Part shown: positions 10,043 to 18,865 of the stretch, piece after piece
How positions within the stretch are numbered: position 1 is the stretch's first letter
Layout: every line of letters begins with the position of its first letter
NCBI GenBank assembly: GCA_016710685.1
Contig: JADJVC010000006.1
Coordinates: 434,001-498,000 of the forward strand
Origin: Flavobacteriales bacterium
GTDB taxonomy: Bacteria > Bacteroidota > Bacteroidia > Flavobacteriales_F > PHOS-HE28
Reading direction: 5' to 3'
Length of the DNA: 64,000 bases
Notes under the pieces: generated by a model
Database searches by the model: none
What the model was told of the DNA's origin: nothing
What the model saw: the letters and a program-made list of their open reading frames with translations, nothing else
Made by a program: the position numbers and the translations under genes

Positions 10043-11314
10043 TTACACGATCATTCCCGCAGCCACCGTCTCGTTGGTGGCCTCGTCGATCAGGATCAAA
10101 CTGCCGGTGTAACGGTTGCGCGCATACTTGTCGAAGTGCAGCGGCACGGTGGTGCGAAGCATTACCCGGCCAATGTCGTTCATCTTCAGCGTAGGGTCTC
10201 CATCGGCCTTGCGTAGCGTGCTGATGTCCATGCGGTACAGTACTTCCTTGATCATGCACCGGGCATCGCGCGTATTGTGCTTGATGGCATACTTGCCCCC
10301 GGCTTGCAACGGCTTTTCGTTGAACCAGCAGAGCATCACTTCCACATCCTGCGAAGTTTCCGGCAGGTTGTTGGCGCCCACGATCATGTCACCGCGGCTG
10401 ATGTCGATCTCATCTGCCAAGGTCATGCAGGCACTTTGCGGAGCGAAGCATTCGTCCACTTCGTATTCCCCGATGTTGATGCTCTTGATGGTGCTTTCGA
10501 AGCCGCTGGGCAACACATGCACTTTGTCGCCCTTGCGGAACACGCCGCCTGCCACGCGGCCTGCAAACCCGCGGAAATCGTGGTGTTCGGTGGTCATGGG
10601 GCGGATCACTTGCTGCACGGGGAACCGGCGGTCCACATGGTTGTGGTCACCCGCGATGTGGATGCTTTCCAACAAGTACATCAGCGTGGGGCCCTGGTAC
10701 CAGTCCATCACTTTGCTGCGCGTCACCACGTTGTCGCCTTTCAGCGCACTGATGGGAAGGTAGCGGATGTCATGTACTTCCAAACGGCTGCTGAAGTCCT
10801 CCAGCTCGCGCTGGATGCGTTCGAAGGTGGCTTGGTCATAATCCACCAGATCCATCTTATTGATGCAGAACACCACGTGCGGAATGCCCAACAGGGAGGC
10901 GATGAACGAGTGCCGGCGCGTTTGCTCCTGGATCCCTTTGCGTGCATCCACGAGGATGATCGCCAGGTTGGCCGTGCTGGCACCCGTTACCATGTTGCGG
11001 GTGTACTGGATGTGCCCCGGCGTGTCGGCGATGATGAACTTGCGCCGTGGCGTCGCGAAGTAGCGGTAGGCCACGTCGATGGTGATGCCTTGTTCGCGTT
11101 CAGCGCGCAGGCCGTCCGTGAGCAAGGACAAGTCCACTTCGCCGGTACCACGCTTGGCGCTTGCCTGTTGCACAGCCTCCATTTGGTCCTCGAAGATCTG
11201 CTTGGTGTCGTACAGCAAACGGCCGATCAACGTGCTTTTGCCGTCGTCTACGCTGCCTGCCGTGGTGAACCGCAGCAGGTCCATGTCCAAATATCCCGAG
11301 GTTTCGTCCTTCAT
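10043..11314 (-). CDS. cysN: Sulfate adenylyltransferase, GTPase subunit CysN
   Basis: CysN couples GTP hydrolysis to ATP sulfurylase, which with CysD makes adenosine 5'-phosphosulfate. The G-domain motifs are intact: P-loop GSVDDGKS at residues 20-27, DTPGH at 97-101 and NKMD at 152-155, followed by EF-Tu-like beta-barrel domains. At 423 residues it is a stand-alone CysN without a fused APS kinase. It is the last gene of the minus-strand run starting at wza, 47 bp after cysD. Sulfite reductase and PAPS reductase genes are absent here, which fits PAPS supply for sulfation better than sulfur assimilation. Confidence 0.95.
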   Translation of the reverse strand: MKDETSGYLDMDLLRFTTAGSVDDGKSTLIGRLLYDTKQIFEDQMEAVQQASAKRGTGEVDLSLLTDGLRAEREQGITIDVAYRYFATPRRKFIIADTPGHIQYTRNMVTGASTANLAIILVDARKGIQEQTRRHSFIASLLGIPHVVFCINKMDLVDYDQATFERIQRELEDFSSRLEVHDIRYLPISALKGDNVVTRSKVMDWYQGPTLMYLLESIHIAGDHNHVDRRFPVQQVIRPMTTEHHDFRGFAGRVAGGVFRKGDKVHVLPSGFESTIKSINIGEYEVDECFAPQSACMTLADEIDISRGDMIVGANNLPETSQDVEVMLCWFNEKPLQAGGKYAIKHNTRDARCMIKEVLYRMDISTLRKADGDPTLKMNDIGRVMLRTTVPLHFDKYARNRYTGSLILIDEATNETVAAGMIV

Positions 11315-11361
11315 CTGCTTGTTTTCCTGATGTTCCTGAAAAAATGTTCTGCGGTCAAGGC

Positions 11362-12267
11362 TTAGAAATAGCCCTCCTTCTTACGGTCCTCCATGGCGGC
11401 CTCGCTGCGCTTGTCGTCCATGCGGGTGCCGCGCTCGGTGGTGCGGGTGGAGGCCACCTCCTCAATGATCTCCTCCAACGTGCTGGCAGGTGAATCCACG
11501 GCACCGGTGCAGCTCATGTCGCCGATGGTACGGAAGCGGATGCGCTTCTTAAAAGGCTTTTCTTCCGGCTTTAAGCGCATGAACGAGGAGTTTGCGTAGA
11601 GCACTCCGTCACGTTCAAACACTTCGCGCTCATGGCTGAAGTAGATGTTGGGGATCTCGATCTTCTCCAGCATGATGTACTGCCATACGTCCATCTCCGT
11701 CCAGTTGCTGATGGGGAAGGCACGGAAGTGTTCACCGGGACGCTTGCGACCGTTGTAAATGTTCCACAGCTCGGGGCGTTGGTTTTTCGGGTCCCATTGG
11801 CCGAACTCGTCGCGGTGGCTGAACACGCGCTCTTTGGCACGCGCTTTTTCTTCGTCGCGGCGACCTCCGCCGATGGCGCAGTCCACCTTGAATTTTTCCA
11901 GACTGTCCAGCAAGGTCACCGTTTGCAGCTTGTTGCGACTGGCGTAGAAACCCGTCTCTTCCTGCACGCGGCCCGAGTCGATGCTTTCCTGTACGCTGCC
12001 TACCAACAGGTTGGCGCCGTATTTCTTCACCAGCGCATCGCGGAAAGTGATGGCTTCCTCAAAGTTGTGACCCGTGTCCACGTGGAGCAGATTGAACGGC
12101 ACCTTGGCAGGGTGGAAGGCTTTTAGAGCGAGGTGGAAGCAGACGATGCTGTCCTTTCCGCCGCTGAAAAGGAGGGTCGGGTTATCGAACTGGGCGGCTA
12201 CTTCACGCAGGATGTGCATGCTTTCGCTTTCGAGTTCCTTCAAGTGGGTGAGCCTGTATGAATGCAT
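11362..12267 (-). CDS. cysD: Sulfate adenylyltransferase, catalytic subunit CysD
   Basis: CysD adenylates sulfate to APS. The N-terminal PP-loop ATP-pyrophosphatase motif FSGGKDS is at residues 34-40, and the C-terminus contains RTIGDMSCTGAV and the DDKRSEAAMEDRKKEGYF end typical of CysD. Length (301) is normal. It starts 5 bp after cysC ends and precedes cysN, giving the order cysC-cysD-cysN on one transcript. Confidence 0.96.
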   Translation of the reverse strand: MHSYRLTHLKELESESMHILREVAAQFDNPTLLFSGGKDSIVCFHLALKAFHPAKVPFNLLHVDTGHNFEEAITFRDALVKKYGANLLVGSVQESIDSGRVQEETGFYASRNKLQTVTLLDSLEKFKVDCAIGGGRRDEEKARAKERVFSHRDEFGQWDPKNQRPELWNIYNGRKRPGEHFRAFPISNWTEMDVWQYIMLEKIEIPNIYFSHEREVFERDGVLYANSSFMRLKPEEKPFKKRIRFRTIGDMSCTGAVDSPASTLEEIIEEVASTRTTERGTRMDDKRSEAAMEDRKKEGYF

Positions 12268-12272
12268 GGTGT

Positions 12273-12878
12273 TCAGGGCCGCTTTAAGCGCGGCAATATT
12301 TGGTCGGTGAGTTCCTGTACGCTGTCTTCGATCTTGCTGTCGGCAGTGGCTATGCGGATGGCCGGCGAAGGTGGGGCTTCGAAGGGTGCACTGATCCCCG
12401 TAAAATCCTTCACTTCGCCACGGCGTGCCTTGGCGTAAAGCCCTTTTACGTCGCGTGCTTCGCAGACTTCCAATGGGGTGTCAACGAATACTTCAATGAA
12501 GTCGCCCGCGCCGATGATAGCACGTGCCTGTTCGCGTATGGCGATGGTGGGACTTACGAACGAGCAGATCACCACGGCACCATTGGAGGCAAAGAGCTTG
12601 GCAACCTCCGCAATACGCCGGATATTCTCCGTGCGGCCGGCCTCCGAAAAGTCCAAGTTGTTGTTGATCCCGCTGCGCACGTTGTCGCCGTCCAAGATCA
12701 CCGCATAGCGCCCTTGGGCATGCAGTGCGCGCTCCAATCCGATGGCGATGGTGCTCTTACCGCTACCGCTCAATCCGGTCATCCATACCACGCCGCCCAA
12801 CTGGCCCAGCAGTGCTTCCTTGTCCTCACGGCGCAGCATGCGCTCGAATACGGGGTGGATGTTTGCTGGTGTGCTCAT
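12273..12878 (-). CDS. cysC: Adenylyl-sulfate kinase CysC
   Basis: APS kinase phosphorylates APS to PAPS, the universal sulfuryl donor. The P-loop GLSGSGKST, the substrate-binding LDGDNVRSGINNNLDFSE and the VDTPLEVCEARDVKGLYAKAR segment are all present. The chosen start (MSTPANIHPVF, 201 residues) has the usual distance to the P-loop. An upstream ATG at 12965 would overlap the previous gene and add 29 residues with no family match. It is separated by 55 bp from the SGNH gene and by 5 bp from cysD. Confidence 0.95.
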   Translation of the reverse strand: MSTPANIHPVFERMLRREDKEALLGQLGGVVWMTGLSGSGKSTIAIGLERALHAQGRYAVILDGDNVRSGINNNLDFSEAGRTENIRRIAEVAKLFASNGAVVICSFVSPTIAIREQARAIIGAGDFIEVFVDTPLEVCEARDVKGLYAKARRGEVKDFTGISAPFEAPPSPAIRIATADSKIEDSVQELTDQILPRLKRP

Positions 12879-12933
12879 GCGGCGGAACGGGACCGTCTTT
12901 CGGGCTGCAAAGGTCGTGTTTTGGAATTTAATG

Positions 12934-13965
12934 TCAAGGGGCGTGCAGATATTGGCCGGCATCACGCTTCAGGGCTGTACAGAACGCCCGTGCGCCCTCA
13001 TTGTTCAAATGGCTGCTGTTCTTAAAAGCCGTGTCCGGCAGCTTCATGTGCGAGTAATCGTAGAAATGCAGGTTGGGATGGCGCGCTTCCAGTTCCGCGA
13101 ACAAAGCCGTGATCTCATCGAAATTGGCAATACCCTCGATCTCGCTCCAATGCTGCGGGGTAAAGGCAACCAGAATGGGCCGGTCCGGACGGCTGGCCAC
13201 CAGCTCTTCGAACCGGTCCACGCGCTCCTTCGGTGCACTGAAGAGCAGGAAAGCGTTCAGGTATTTCAACTTGTAACGGTCCTCGGCGGAAATGGCCTCC
13301 TTCACATCGTCCTTATCATGTTCGAGTTTGATCCGCATGGCGATGGAACGTTGGCGGGCGGCCACTTGGCTGGCCAACTGCTTGGGTGACGCGGCACGCT
13401 CAGTGAACAGCCCCCCTTTTTCGGACACGCGTGCCGTCTCGTCATCCTCATCTTCACCACTGATACCCTTACGCAAGTATTCCTGCACCGCGCCGAAATA
13501 GCGGAGGCCGGGCACCAGGAAACGATATTCAAAGCGGTGGTTGCGCTCTAAGTACTCGCGCACTCCGGGCAGCCCCACGTTGGGCACAAAAGTGGCCGCG
13601 TCGATGGTATGGTCCGGCGCATGCACGAAGAAGCGGTGGTTGAATTCGATCAAGACCGCACCTTTCCGGGACTTGGCCAATTCGGTCTCCATGAGGAACT
13701 CCGTGACGTCGAAGTTGCATTTCTCCATGGAGTAGTTGTAAACCGTGGGGCCCAAGCTGTCCGGGATGAAGGAGCTTCTACCCTTCGAACTACCGAAGAC
13801 CGGGATCTCCTCAGCGTCTTCGCTTTGTATCAATTGCCTCACCTTCGCCGGGTTGGAGGCCGGGTCAGCAAAGATGGCCCATTGCTGCATCAGGGTGTCA
13901 ATGCCCAAAGCCACCGCCCAAAAGGCGATGATGAAGAAGGCTGAACTGCGGATCAGGGTGCGCAT
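12934..13965 (-). CDS. SGNH-like protein paired with MBOAT (probable polysaccharide O-acylation partner)
   Basis: 343 residues with one N-terminal membrane segment (SAFFIIAFWAVALGI) and an extracytoplasmic domain. Sequence features suggest a DltD/AlgJ/AlgX-type SGNH fold: GSSKGRSSF at the first-block position (nucleophile Ser in GSS) and NSSHLNNEGARAF near the C-terminus at the block V His position. Such proteins complete acyl transfer from an MBOAT partner to a cell-surface polymer. It starts 7 bp after the MBOAT gene ends, strong evidence for partnership. The start was taken at 13965 because the upstream ATG at 14007 would run into the MBOAT gene. The residue usually Asp two before the block V His is Ser/Asn here, so the catalytic set is uncertain. 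Confidence 0.7.
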   Translation of the reverse strand: MRTLIRSSAFFIIAFWAVALGIDTLMQQWAIFADPASNPAKVRQLIQSEDAEEIPVFGSSKGRSSFIPDSLGPTVYNYSMEKCNFDVTEFLMETELAKSRKGAVLIEFNHRFFVHAPDHTIDAATFVPNVGLPGVREYLERNHRFEYRFLVPGLRYFGAVQEYLRKGISGEDEDDETARVSEKGGLFTERAASPKQLASQVAARQRSIAMRIKLEHDKDDVKEAISAEDRYKLKYLNAFLLFSAPKERVDRFEELVASRPDRPILVAFTPQHWSEIEGIANFDEITALFAELEARHPNLHFYDYSHMKLPDTAFKNSSHLNNEGARAFCTALKRDAGQYLHAP

Positions 13966-13972
13966 CGCCGGT

Positions 13973-15364
13973 TCAGAATTGGAAGTAGATGAACTGGTTC
14001 CGGGCATCGGAACCGAAAATGAAGATCACCAGCAACATGCCCACCACGTAGAGGTTGTCATACTTGAACCGCATGCTACGGGGGAAAAGGGCTGTACTGA
14101 TGGCCAATGTGGCGAAGAAGAGACCCATCACCATTTCGGCGAAATAGCCGGAGCGAAGGTCCGCCATGGAAATATGGAAGTCCGTGAAGATGTGATGGAT
14201 CACGGCGAACGCGTCTGTGACGTTGTTACGGAAGAAGATGCAGGAGAAGATGATGAGCGAGCTGTTCCAAAGCATCCAGAAGACTTTCATCGGGGCGGAA
14301 TCGTTGAATGGCTGCAGCGGTTTGATCCGGATGTACATGCGCTGCAACACCATGGCTACCCCGTGGAAAAGACCGAACATCACAAAGTTCCATGTGGGCC
14401 CGTGCCAGAAACCGATGAGCACGAAGGTGCAGATGGTGATGATCCAGGCCTTCCGCGGCGCACTGCGGACCCAAGGCCGGTAAACATAGTCCCCGATCCA
14501 GGTGGTGAGCGAGATGTGCCAGCCCGCCCAAGCCGCATTGAGGTTGGTGGCAAGGAAGGGACGGTTGAAGTTGTCCATCAGCCTTACGCCCATGAGCCTT
14601 GCGGAACCCATTGCGATGTCCGTATAACCGCTGAAGTCGCAAAAGAGCTGCACGGTGAACAACACCGCCGCGATGGCATATTGCAGACCGGAGGCGCTGG
14701 GCACGTTGCCATAGAGCTGGTCCACGAAGGGCGCAAGGTTATCCGCCACCACCACTTTTTTGAAGTAGCCAAGCAGGATCTTGTTGATGGCGTATTTCAC
14801 ATCGTCTTGTGAGGCCGGTACGTGGTTGCGCAATTGGGGGATCAAATGCCCAGCGCGCTCAATGGGGCCGGCAACAAGCTGCGGGAAATAGCTTACGTAG
14901 AGCGCGAAATAACCAAAGTGCCGCTCCGCTTTGTCTTTGCCCTTGAACACGTCGAAGGTGTAACTGAGGCTTTGGAAGGTGTAGAACGATATGCCCAGCG
15001 GCAGTATGATGTCCAACACCGGCGAGTCATAGAAGATGTTGAATTTGCCCAACACCACCTCGGCGTTGTAGGCAAAAAAGTTCATGTACTTGAAGAAAAA
15101 GAGCAAGCCCAAATTGACCACCAGGCTGGCCGCCATCCAACGCCGTTTCGTCTTCTGGTCCTTGGCATCCTCCATCAACATGGCCGCCCAGTAATCCACC
15201 AAGGTGGAAATGAGCATGAAGACCGCGAAGAACGGCTTCCAGCACATGTAGAAATAATAGCTCACCGCCAAGAGCATCACCCAGCGGTACGCCTTGGGGA
15301 TGAGGTGGTACATCACCAGTACCAGCGGCAGGAAGATGAGGTAGTCTACGGTGTTGAAAAGCAT
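13973..15364 (-). CDS. MBOAT-family O-acyltransferase (AlgI/DltB-like)
   Basis: 463 residues, strongly hydrophobic with about ten or more membrane spans. The AlgI/DltB signatures are clear: GISFYTFQSLSYTFDV (125-140), PQLVAGPIERA (161-171), FCDFSGYTDIAMG (241-253), AGWHISLTTWIGDYVY (280-295) and the probable catalytic His321 in GFWHGPTWNF. The family moves acyl, usually acetyl, groups across the inner membrane onto alginate, teichoic acid or similar polymers. Located between GT4 and the SGNH gene in the wza-to-cysN run, so the likely acceptor is the polysaccharide made by this locus. Confidence 0.93.
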   Translation of the reverse strand: MLFNTVDYLIFLPLVLVMYHLIPKAYRWVMLLAVSYYFYMCWKPFFAVFMLISTLVDYWAAMLMEDAKDQKTKRRWMAASLVVNLGLLFFFKYMNFFAYNAEVVLGKFNIFYDSPVLDIILPLGISFYTFQSLSYTFDVFKGKDKAERHFGYFALYVSYFPQLVAGPIERAGHLIPQLRNHVPASQDDVKYAINKILLGYFKKVVVADNLAPFVDQLYGNVPSASGLQYAIAAVLFTVQLFCDFSGYTDIAMGSARLMGVRLMDNFNRPFLATNLNAAWAGWHISLTTWIGDYVYRPWVRSAPRKAWIITICTFVLIGFWHGPTWNFVMFGLFHGVAMVLQRMYIRIKPLQPFNDSAPMKVFWMLWNSSLIIFSCIFFRNNVTDAFAVIHHIFTDFHISMADLRSGYFAEMVMGLFFATLAISTALFPRSMRFKYDNLYVVGMLLVIFIFGSDARNQFIYFQF

Positions 15365-15371
15365 GGCTTTG

Positions 15372-16577
15372 CTATGAGCCTTTTTGCAAGAGGCGGCGAA
15401 GCGCTATTACGTGATCTTCAAGCATAGAGTTCCAACCAAGATCTTTCCTTGCCTTCGCACGGCTGGCATCGCGCATGGATTCCCATGCAGAGCGGTCGGT
15501 GAGCAGCGTTCCGATTCCGTTGGCCGTGCCTTGGCTATCGTCGGCGAGCATGATCTCCTTATCGGGCAACAGGTCCAAGCCTTCCACACCGATGGTGGTA
15601 GTGGCACACGGTAAGCCCCGGTAAAGCGCGGTTATCACTTTTACCTTGGTGCCACTGCCGAATCGTAAAGGAGCAATGAATACTTTGCTTTTGCGGTAGT
15701 ATGGCTCCAGATCATCCACGAAGCCACGGAGCACCGTGCCTTCACTTCGTGCCACGGCCTGTTGCAACCCTTCGTCAGCGCCGCGGCCAATGATGTCAAG
15801 TGTCAATGCGGGATGCTTCTTTTTCAGCAGGGGCCATACTTCGCTAAGGAACCACAGTAGCCCGTCCGCATTGGCCGGCCAACTCAAGGTGCCCACGTAA
15901 AGCAAATTGTCCTTAGCCTCATCAAATTGAAGGGCGGGAGCCTCAAGGCCACTATCGTCACCGAGGTGGTACGTGGTGTGGAATTTGCCCGGCGAAACAC
16001 CGGCTTTTGCCAATTCCTCCTGGTCGTTCGGTGCCGCCATTACCATATCGGCGCGGTTGCAGGCTTTCACCTCAAAGCGTTTCACCCGGCGTGCTTCTAT
16101 TTCCAGAACAGCCCGCTCCGCTACATTTTTCGCCACCGTGCGCGAACGCTCCCACATCACGTATTCCGCATTGTGCTGGTGCAACACCACAGGGACTTGA
16201 ATGTTCTCCGGCACATAAGGAAAGACCTCCAAATGATCCACTAGCACCAGGTCGGCATTTTTTAGGGCTGTTGCCGAAGCCTTCATTAACGCCGAATCGG
16301 TATTGCGGTACACGTTCAGGGTGGGGGAGGCCAATAAGCTCTTCAGGAAATTCATCGCCGTGCGCGGGCGCTCTACGGGCACGGTATGTATGGCGGCCAA
16401 GGGCAAGGCCTGCTTGAAGGCGTCGAGGTGTTTTTTGTCCTCACCCTTAAGCGGGGCTATGAGGGTAACATCGAAGCTTTGGGCCAAATGCCGGATGAAC
16501 CGCCAAGATTTTATGACGCCTCCACTTTGCGGAGGGTAAGGCAATTGGTTGGTTATAAACACCAAACGCTGCCTCAT
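15372..16577 (-). CDS. Glycosyltransferase, GT4-type (group 1)
   Basis: 401-residue GT-B glycosyltransferase. The N-terminal half begins with an acceptor-side fold (RLVFITNQLPYPPQSGG) and holds LHQHNAEYVMWERS. The C-terminal nucleotide-sugar half contains LLYVGTLSWPANADGLLWF, LTLDIIGRG and the donor-binding FIAPLRFGSGTKVKVITALYRG, with the EGL motif as GVEGLDLLP. Donor and acceptor cannot be read from the sequence. It starts 6 bp after the wzc-like gene and ends 7 bp before the MBOAT gene, so it probably adds one residue of the repeat unit. Confidence 0.9.
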   Translation of the reverse strand: MRQRLVFITNQLPYPPQSGGVIKSWRFIRHLAQSFDVTLIAPLKGEDKKHLDAFKQALPLAAIHTVPVERPRTAMNFLKSLLASPTLNVYRNTDSALMKASATALKNADLVLVDHLEVFPYVPENIQVPVVLHQHNAEYVMWERSRTVAKNVAERAVLEIEARRVKRFEVKACNRADMVMAAPNDQEELAKAGVSPGKFHTTYHLGDDSGLEAPALQFDEAKDNLLYVGTLSWPANADGLLWFLSEVWPLLKKKHPALTLDIIGRGADEGLQQAVARSEGTVLRGFVDDLEPYYRKSKVFIAPLRFGSGTKVKVITALYRGLPCATTTIGVEGLDLLPDKEIMLADDSQGTANGIGTLLTDRSAWESMRDASRAKARKDLGWNSMLEDHVIALRRLLQKGS

Positions 16578-16583
16578 GGGGGA

Positions 16584-18854
16584 TCAGACTGCGCGGGTCC
16601 AGTTGTAGCGGAAAAAGTCGAGGAACCCCAAGCGTTTCTCACCCTTTTTCTTTGCCAGTCCGAACCATGGCAATGGTTTGTCTTTGAGGCCGTCCAGCAC
16701 GAACATCAACGGGGGAAGCTGCCCGTTGGCGCGGGATATGGCCATTTTCTCCAGGTCCCCTTTGGTGGTGTTGCCGGGCTGGCAAACTACCAATGCTCGG
16801 TCCAACACGGCCACTTGTGGCATAATTGCCAATGCATCGCCGTTTGTACCTTCAATGATCACGAAAGAAGCGCCATCTTCCTGGGCCCGTGTTTTGATGG
16901 CCGGAAGCGAGATGCCTTTGGCCGCGAATATCGTAAGCCCCGATGGGGCCCCTGTTTGACGGCCCATCGATTCGGTTTCCTGCACCAGCATTACGCGATT
17001 GCCGCGCTGGGCCAGTATCCATGCCAACCGCGCAGAGGTGTCACCCACGGCTTCCTTGCCGCCTGCGCCCACAATAAGATCAAGTTCGGGGCCGGTGGTG
17101 TGGGCATGCTCCAACAGAGCAGCCAGCTTGGCAATTTCCACATGCGCGGCGCTTGCCGGGTTGGCCAGCAGCGCGCCGGGGTCCTTGTGCGTGGTGTAAG
17201 GCACCCTGGCAACTACGGGCACGTCCGGCATGGCCTTGACCAACGTGGATGCCCCGGTTACCTTATCGCTAAAGAGCGCTTTGATGATGAGGTAGCCCAA
17301 CGGGGCCAACAAAGCCAACAGCACAGCAACGGCCAATAAGATCACTGGATCAGGGAAGAACGGGTCCATGTCGGTGAGGTAAGCAGGTGTGGTAACGGAG
17401 ACTTCGGGTGCAAGCGCTGCGAGTTGCACGCGCAGATTGCTCAACCGCGTCAGCAGGTCGGTGTTCACCGCCTCGTGCGTGCGTTGGTCGCGTTCCCGAT
17501 CGGTCAAGGTGCGGTCCAGCCTTGGTATCGCACTTTGTTGCGCCGTTAAATCGCGTCGTTGGGCCTCTACATTGTTCAAGCTGATCTTAGTGCTAGCCTT
17601 GAAGCTTTCTACCGAGCTTAAAATATTCTGCCGTTGTTGGTCCAACAGACGGACCATGCGCGTATAGCTCGGATTGGCGGTTTTTCCCTCGTCTTGGAGT
17701 ACGGCAATGTCACTTTGCAAGGTGGCGTACTTGGTGGTCATGTCGTTCAACAGGGGATCCGAGATACCGTATGCTTTGGGACTTGAGGGTTTGGCATCGT
17801 CCCCGGTTTTCAGCAGCTTTACCAGGTTGTCGTAGTAATTGCTTTGTACGATCAGTGATTCGCGTTGTGCATCCAAGGACTTCAGGCCTTCCTGAAGCAA
17901 GATGGTGGCGTGCTCCATGTTGGTGACGTTCGCTTCGGTCCTGAATTTTTCCAGCTGGTCGCTGGTTGAATTGAGCTGGCCGGTGTTGCGGTCAATTTCA
18001 CCCTCCAGCATGGTGATCGTCTTGGCCAGTTCAGATTTTTGCTGCTCGAGGTGATGGCCCGTGTATTCCGCGCCGATACCGTTCAAAATATCCAGCACCT
18101 TGGCTTTTGGCGCACCGGTCATTGTAATGTTCACCGTGGTGGCCTCAGCAACGCTGAGCTCGCCCAGAACCGACCCCATTAGGCCAAGCGTTATGCCTTG
18201 CGGGTCGTACAAAACGAAGCCGTAGTTCTCCGCATCATCGCTTTCCAGCGGCAATTTGCTTTTCAGTACACGGGTTATGCGCACCCGGGCACTGTCCAAT
18301 TGGATCCACTCGCCGAATTTGCCGTCCGTTTCCAGCTCAATCTCCAAGTCGTCCGGGCCGTATTTGCCGTCGCCGACCAACTTGAAATTGTCGCCTTGCA
18401 CATCGTGCAAGTAAAAAGCTACGCCATAAGGAACATGCACCACGTTATGAACGGTGGAGGTATCCAATTCCACTTGGATGGGGGTGTCTTTGTATACCTC
18501 CCAATCGATCAACATGCCTTCCTGAACATACTTCGTGCGCAGGCCCAAGCGGTCCACCACACGCCGGATGATGGGTTCGGAAGTCATCCGCAACTGCTCA
18601 TTGGAGTAGTAGTTCTTGTCGGTTTTCGCAACGGGCTCCGTGGGTTGCACCATGCGGTTGGGGTCGTCGTGCCGCATCGGCGTTTCAATCAGAATGCTGG
18701 TGCTTGCCGAATACATGGGCTGCACGATCATCATGATCACCACCACCAGTGCCAGTAAGGCCAGGCCCACCACGCCCAACAAAGGCCACGCGCGCAGGTA
18801 CTTTCCAAGGAAGGCCTTCAGGTCCGTGTCCTCGTTCAAGTTCGTTCCGGTCAT
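16584..18854 (-). CDS. Wzc-like polysaccharide co-polymerase with a degenerate kinase domain
   Basis: 756 residues arranged as a chain-length regulator: TM1 at about 24-44, a large periplasmic coiled-coil region, a PxxP-like stretch before TM2 at about 505-527, and a C-terminal cytoplasmic domain. That domain aligns by position with bacterial tyrosine kinases (Wzc/Ptk) but the nucleotide site is eroded. The Walker A slot reads GAGGKEAVGDTS instead of GEGKS/T, the A' motif VMLVQE lacks Asp, the B motif is FVIIEG, and there is no tyrosine cluster at the C-terminus. It probably works as a structural co-polymerase with Wza and not as a kinase. It starts 11 bp after wza. Confidence 0.85.
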   Translation of the reverse strand: MTGTNLNEDTDLKAFLGKYLRAWPLLGVVGLALLALVVVIMMIVQPMYSASTSILIETPMRHDDPNRMVQPTEPVAKTDKNYYSNEQLRMTSEPIIRRVVDRLGLRTKYVQEGMLIDWEVYKDTPIQVELDTSTVHNVVHVPYGVAFYLHDVQGDNFKLVGDGKYGPDDLEIELETDGKFGEWIQLDSARVRITRVLKSKLPLESDDAENYGFVLYDPQGITLGLMGSVLGELSVAEATTVNITMTGAPKAKVLDILNGIGAEYTGHHLEQQKSELAKTITMLEGEIDRNTGQLNSTSDQLEKFRTEANVTNMEHATILLQEGLKSLDAQRESLIVQSNYYDNLVKLLKTGDDAKPSSPKAYGISDPLLNDMTTKYATLQSDIAVLQDEGKTANPSYTRMVRLLDQQRQNILSSVESFKASTKISLNNVEAQRRDLTAQQSAIPRLDRTLTDRERDQRTHEAVNTDLLTRLSNLRVQLAALAPEVSVTTPAYLTDMDPFFPDPVILLAVAVLLALLAPLGYLIIKALFSDKVTGASTLVKAMPDVPVVARVPYTTHKDPGALLANPASAAHVEIAKLAALLEHAHTTGPELDLIVGAGGKEAVGDTSARLAWILAQRGNRVMLVQETESMGRQTGAPSGLTIFAAKGISLPAIKTRAQEDGASFVIIEGTNGDALAIMPQVAVLDRALVVCQPGNTTKGDLEKMAISRANGQLPPLMFVLDGLKDKPLPWFGLAKKKGEKRLGFLDFFRYNWTRAV

Positions 18855-18865
18855 ATTGTCCTAGG

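Noticed and set aside
10277..11365. Long plus-strand open frames opposite cysN and cysD
   Set aside because: Shadows of strongly conserved minus-strand genes with no motifs of their own.
12879..12965. Longer N-terminus for cysC
   Set aside because: It would overlap the SGNH gene stop and adds 29 residues unlike any APS kinase.
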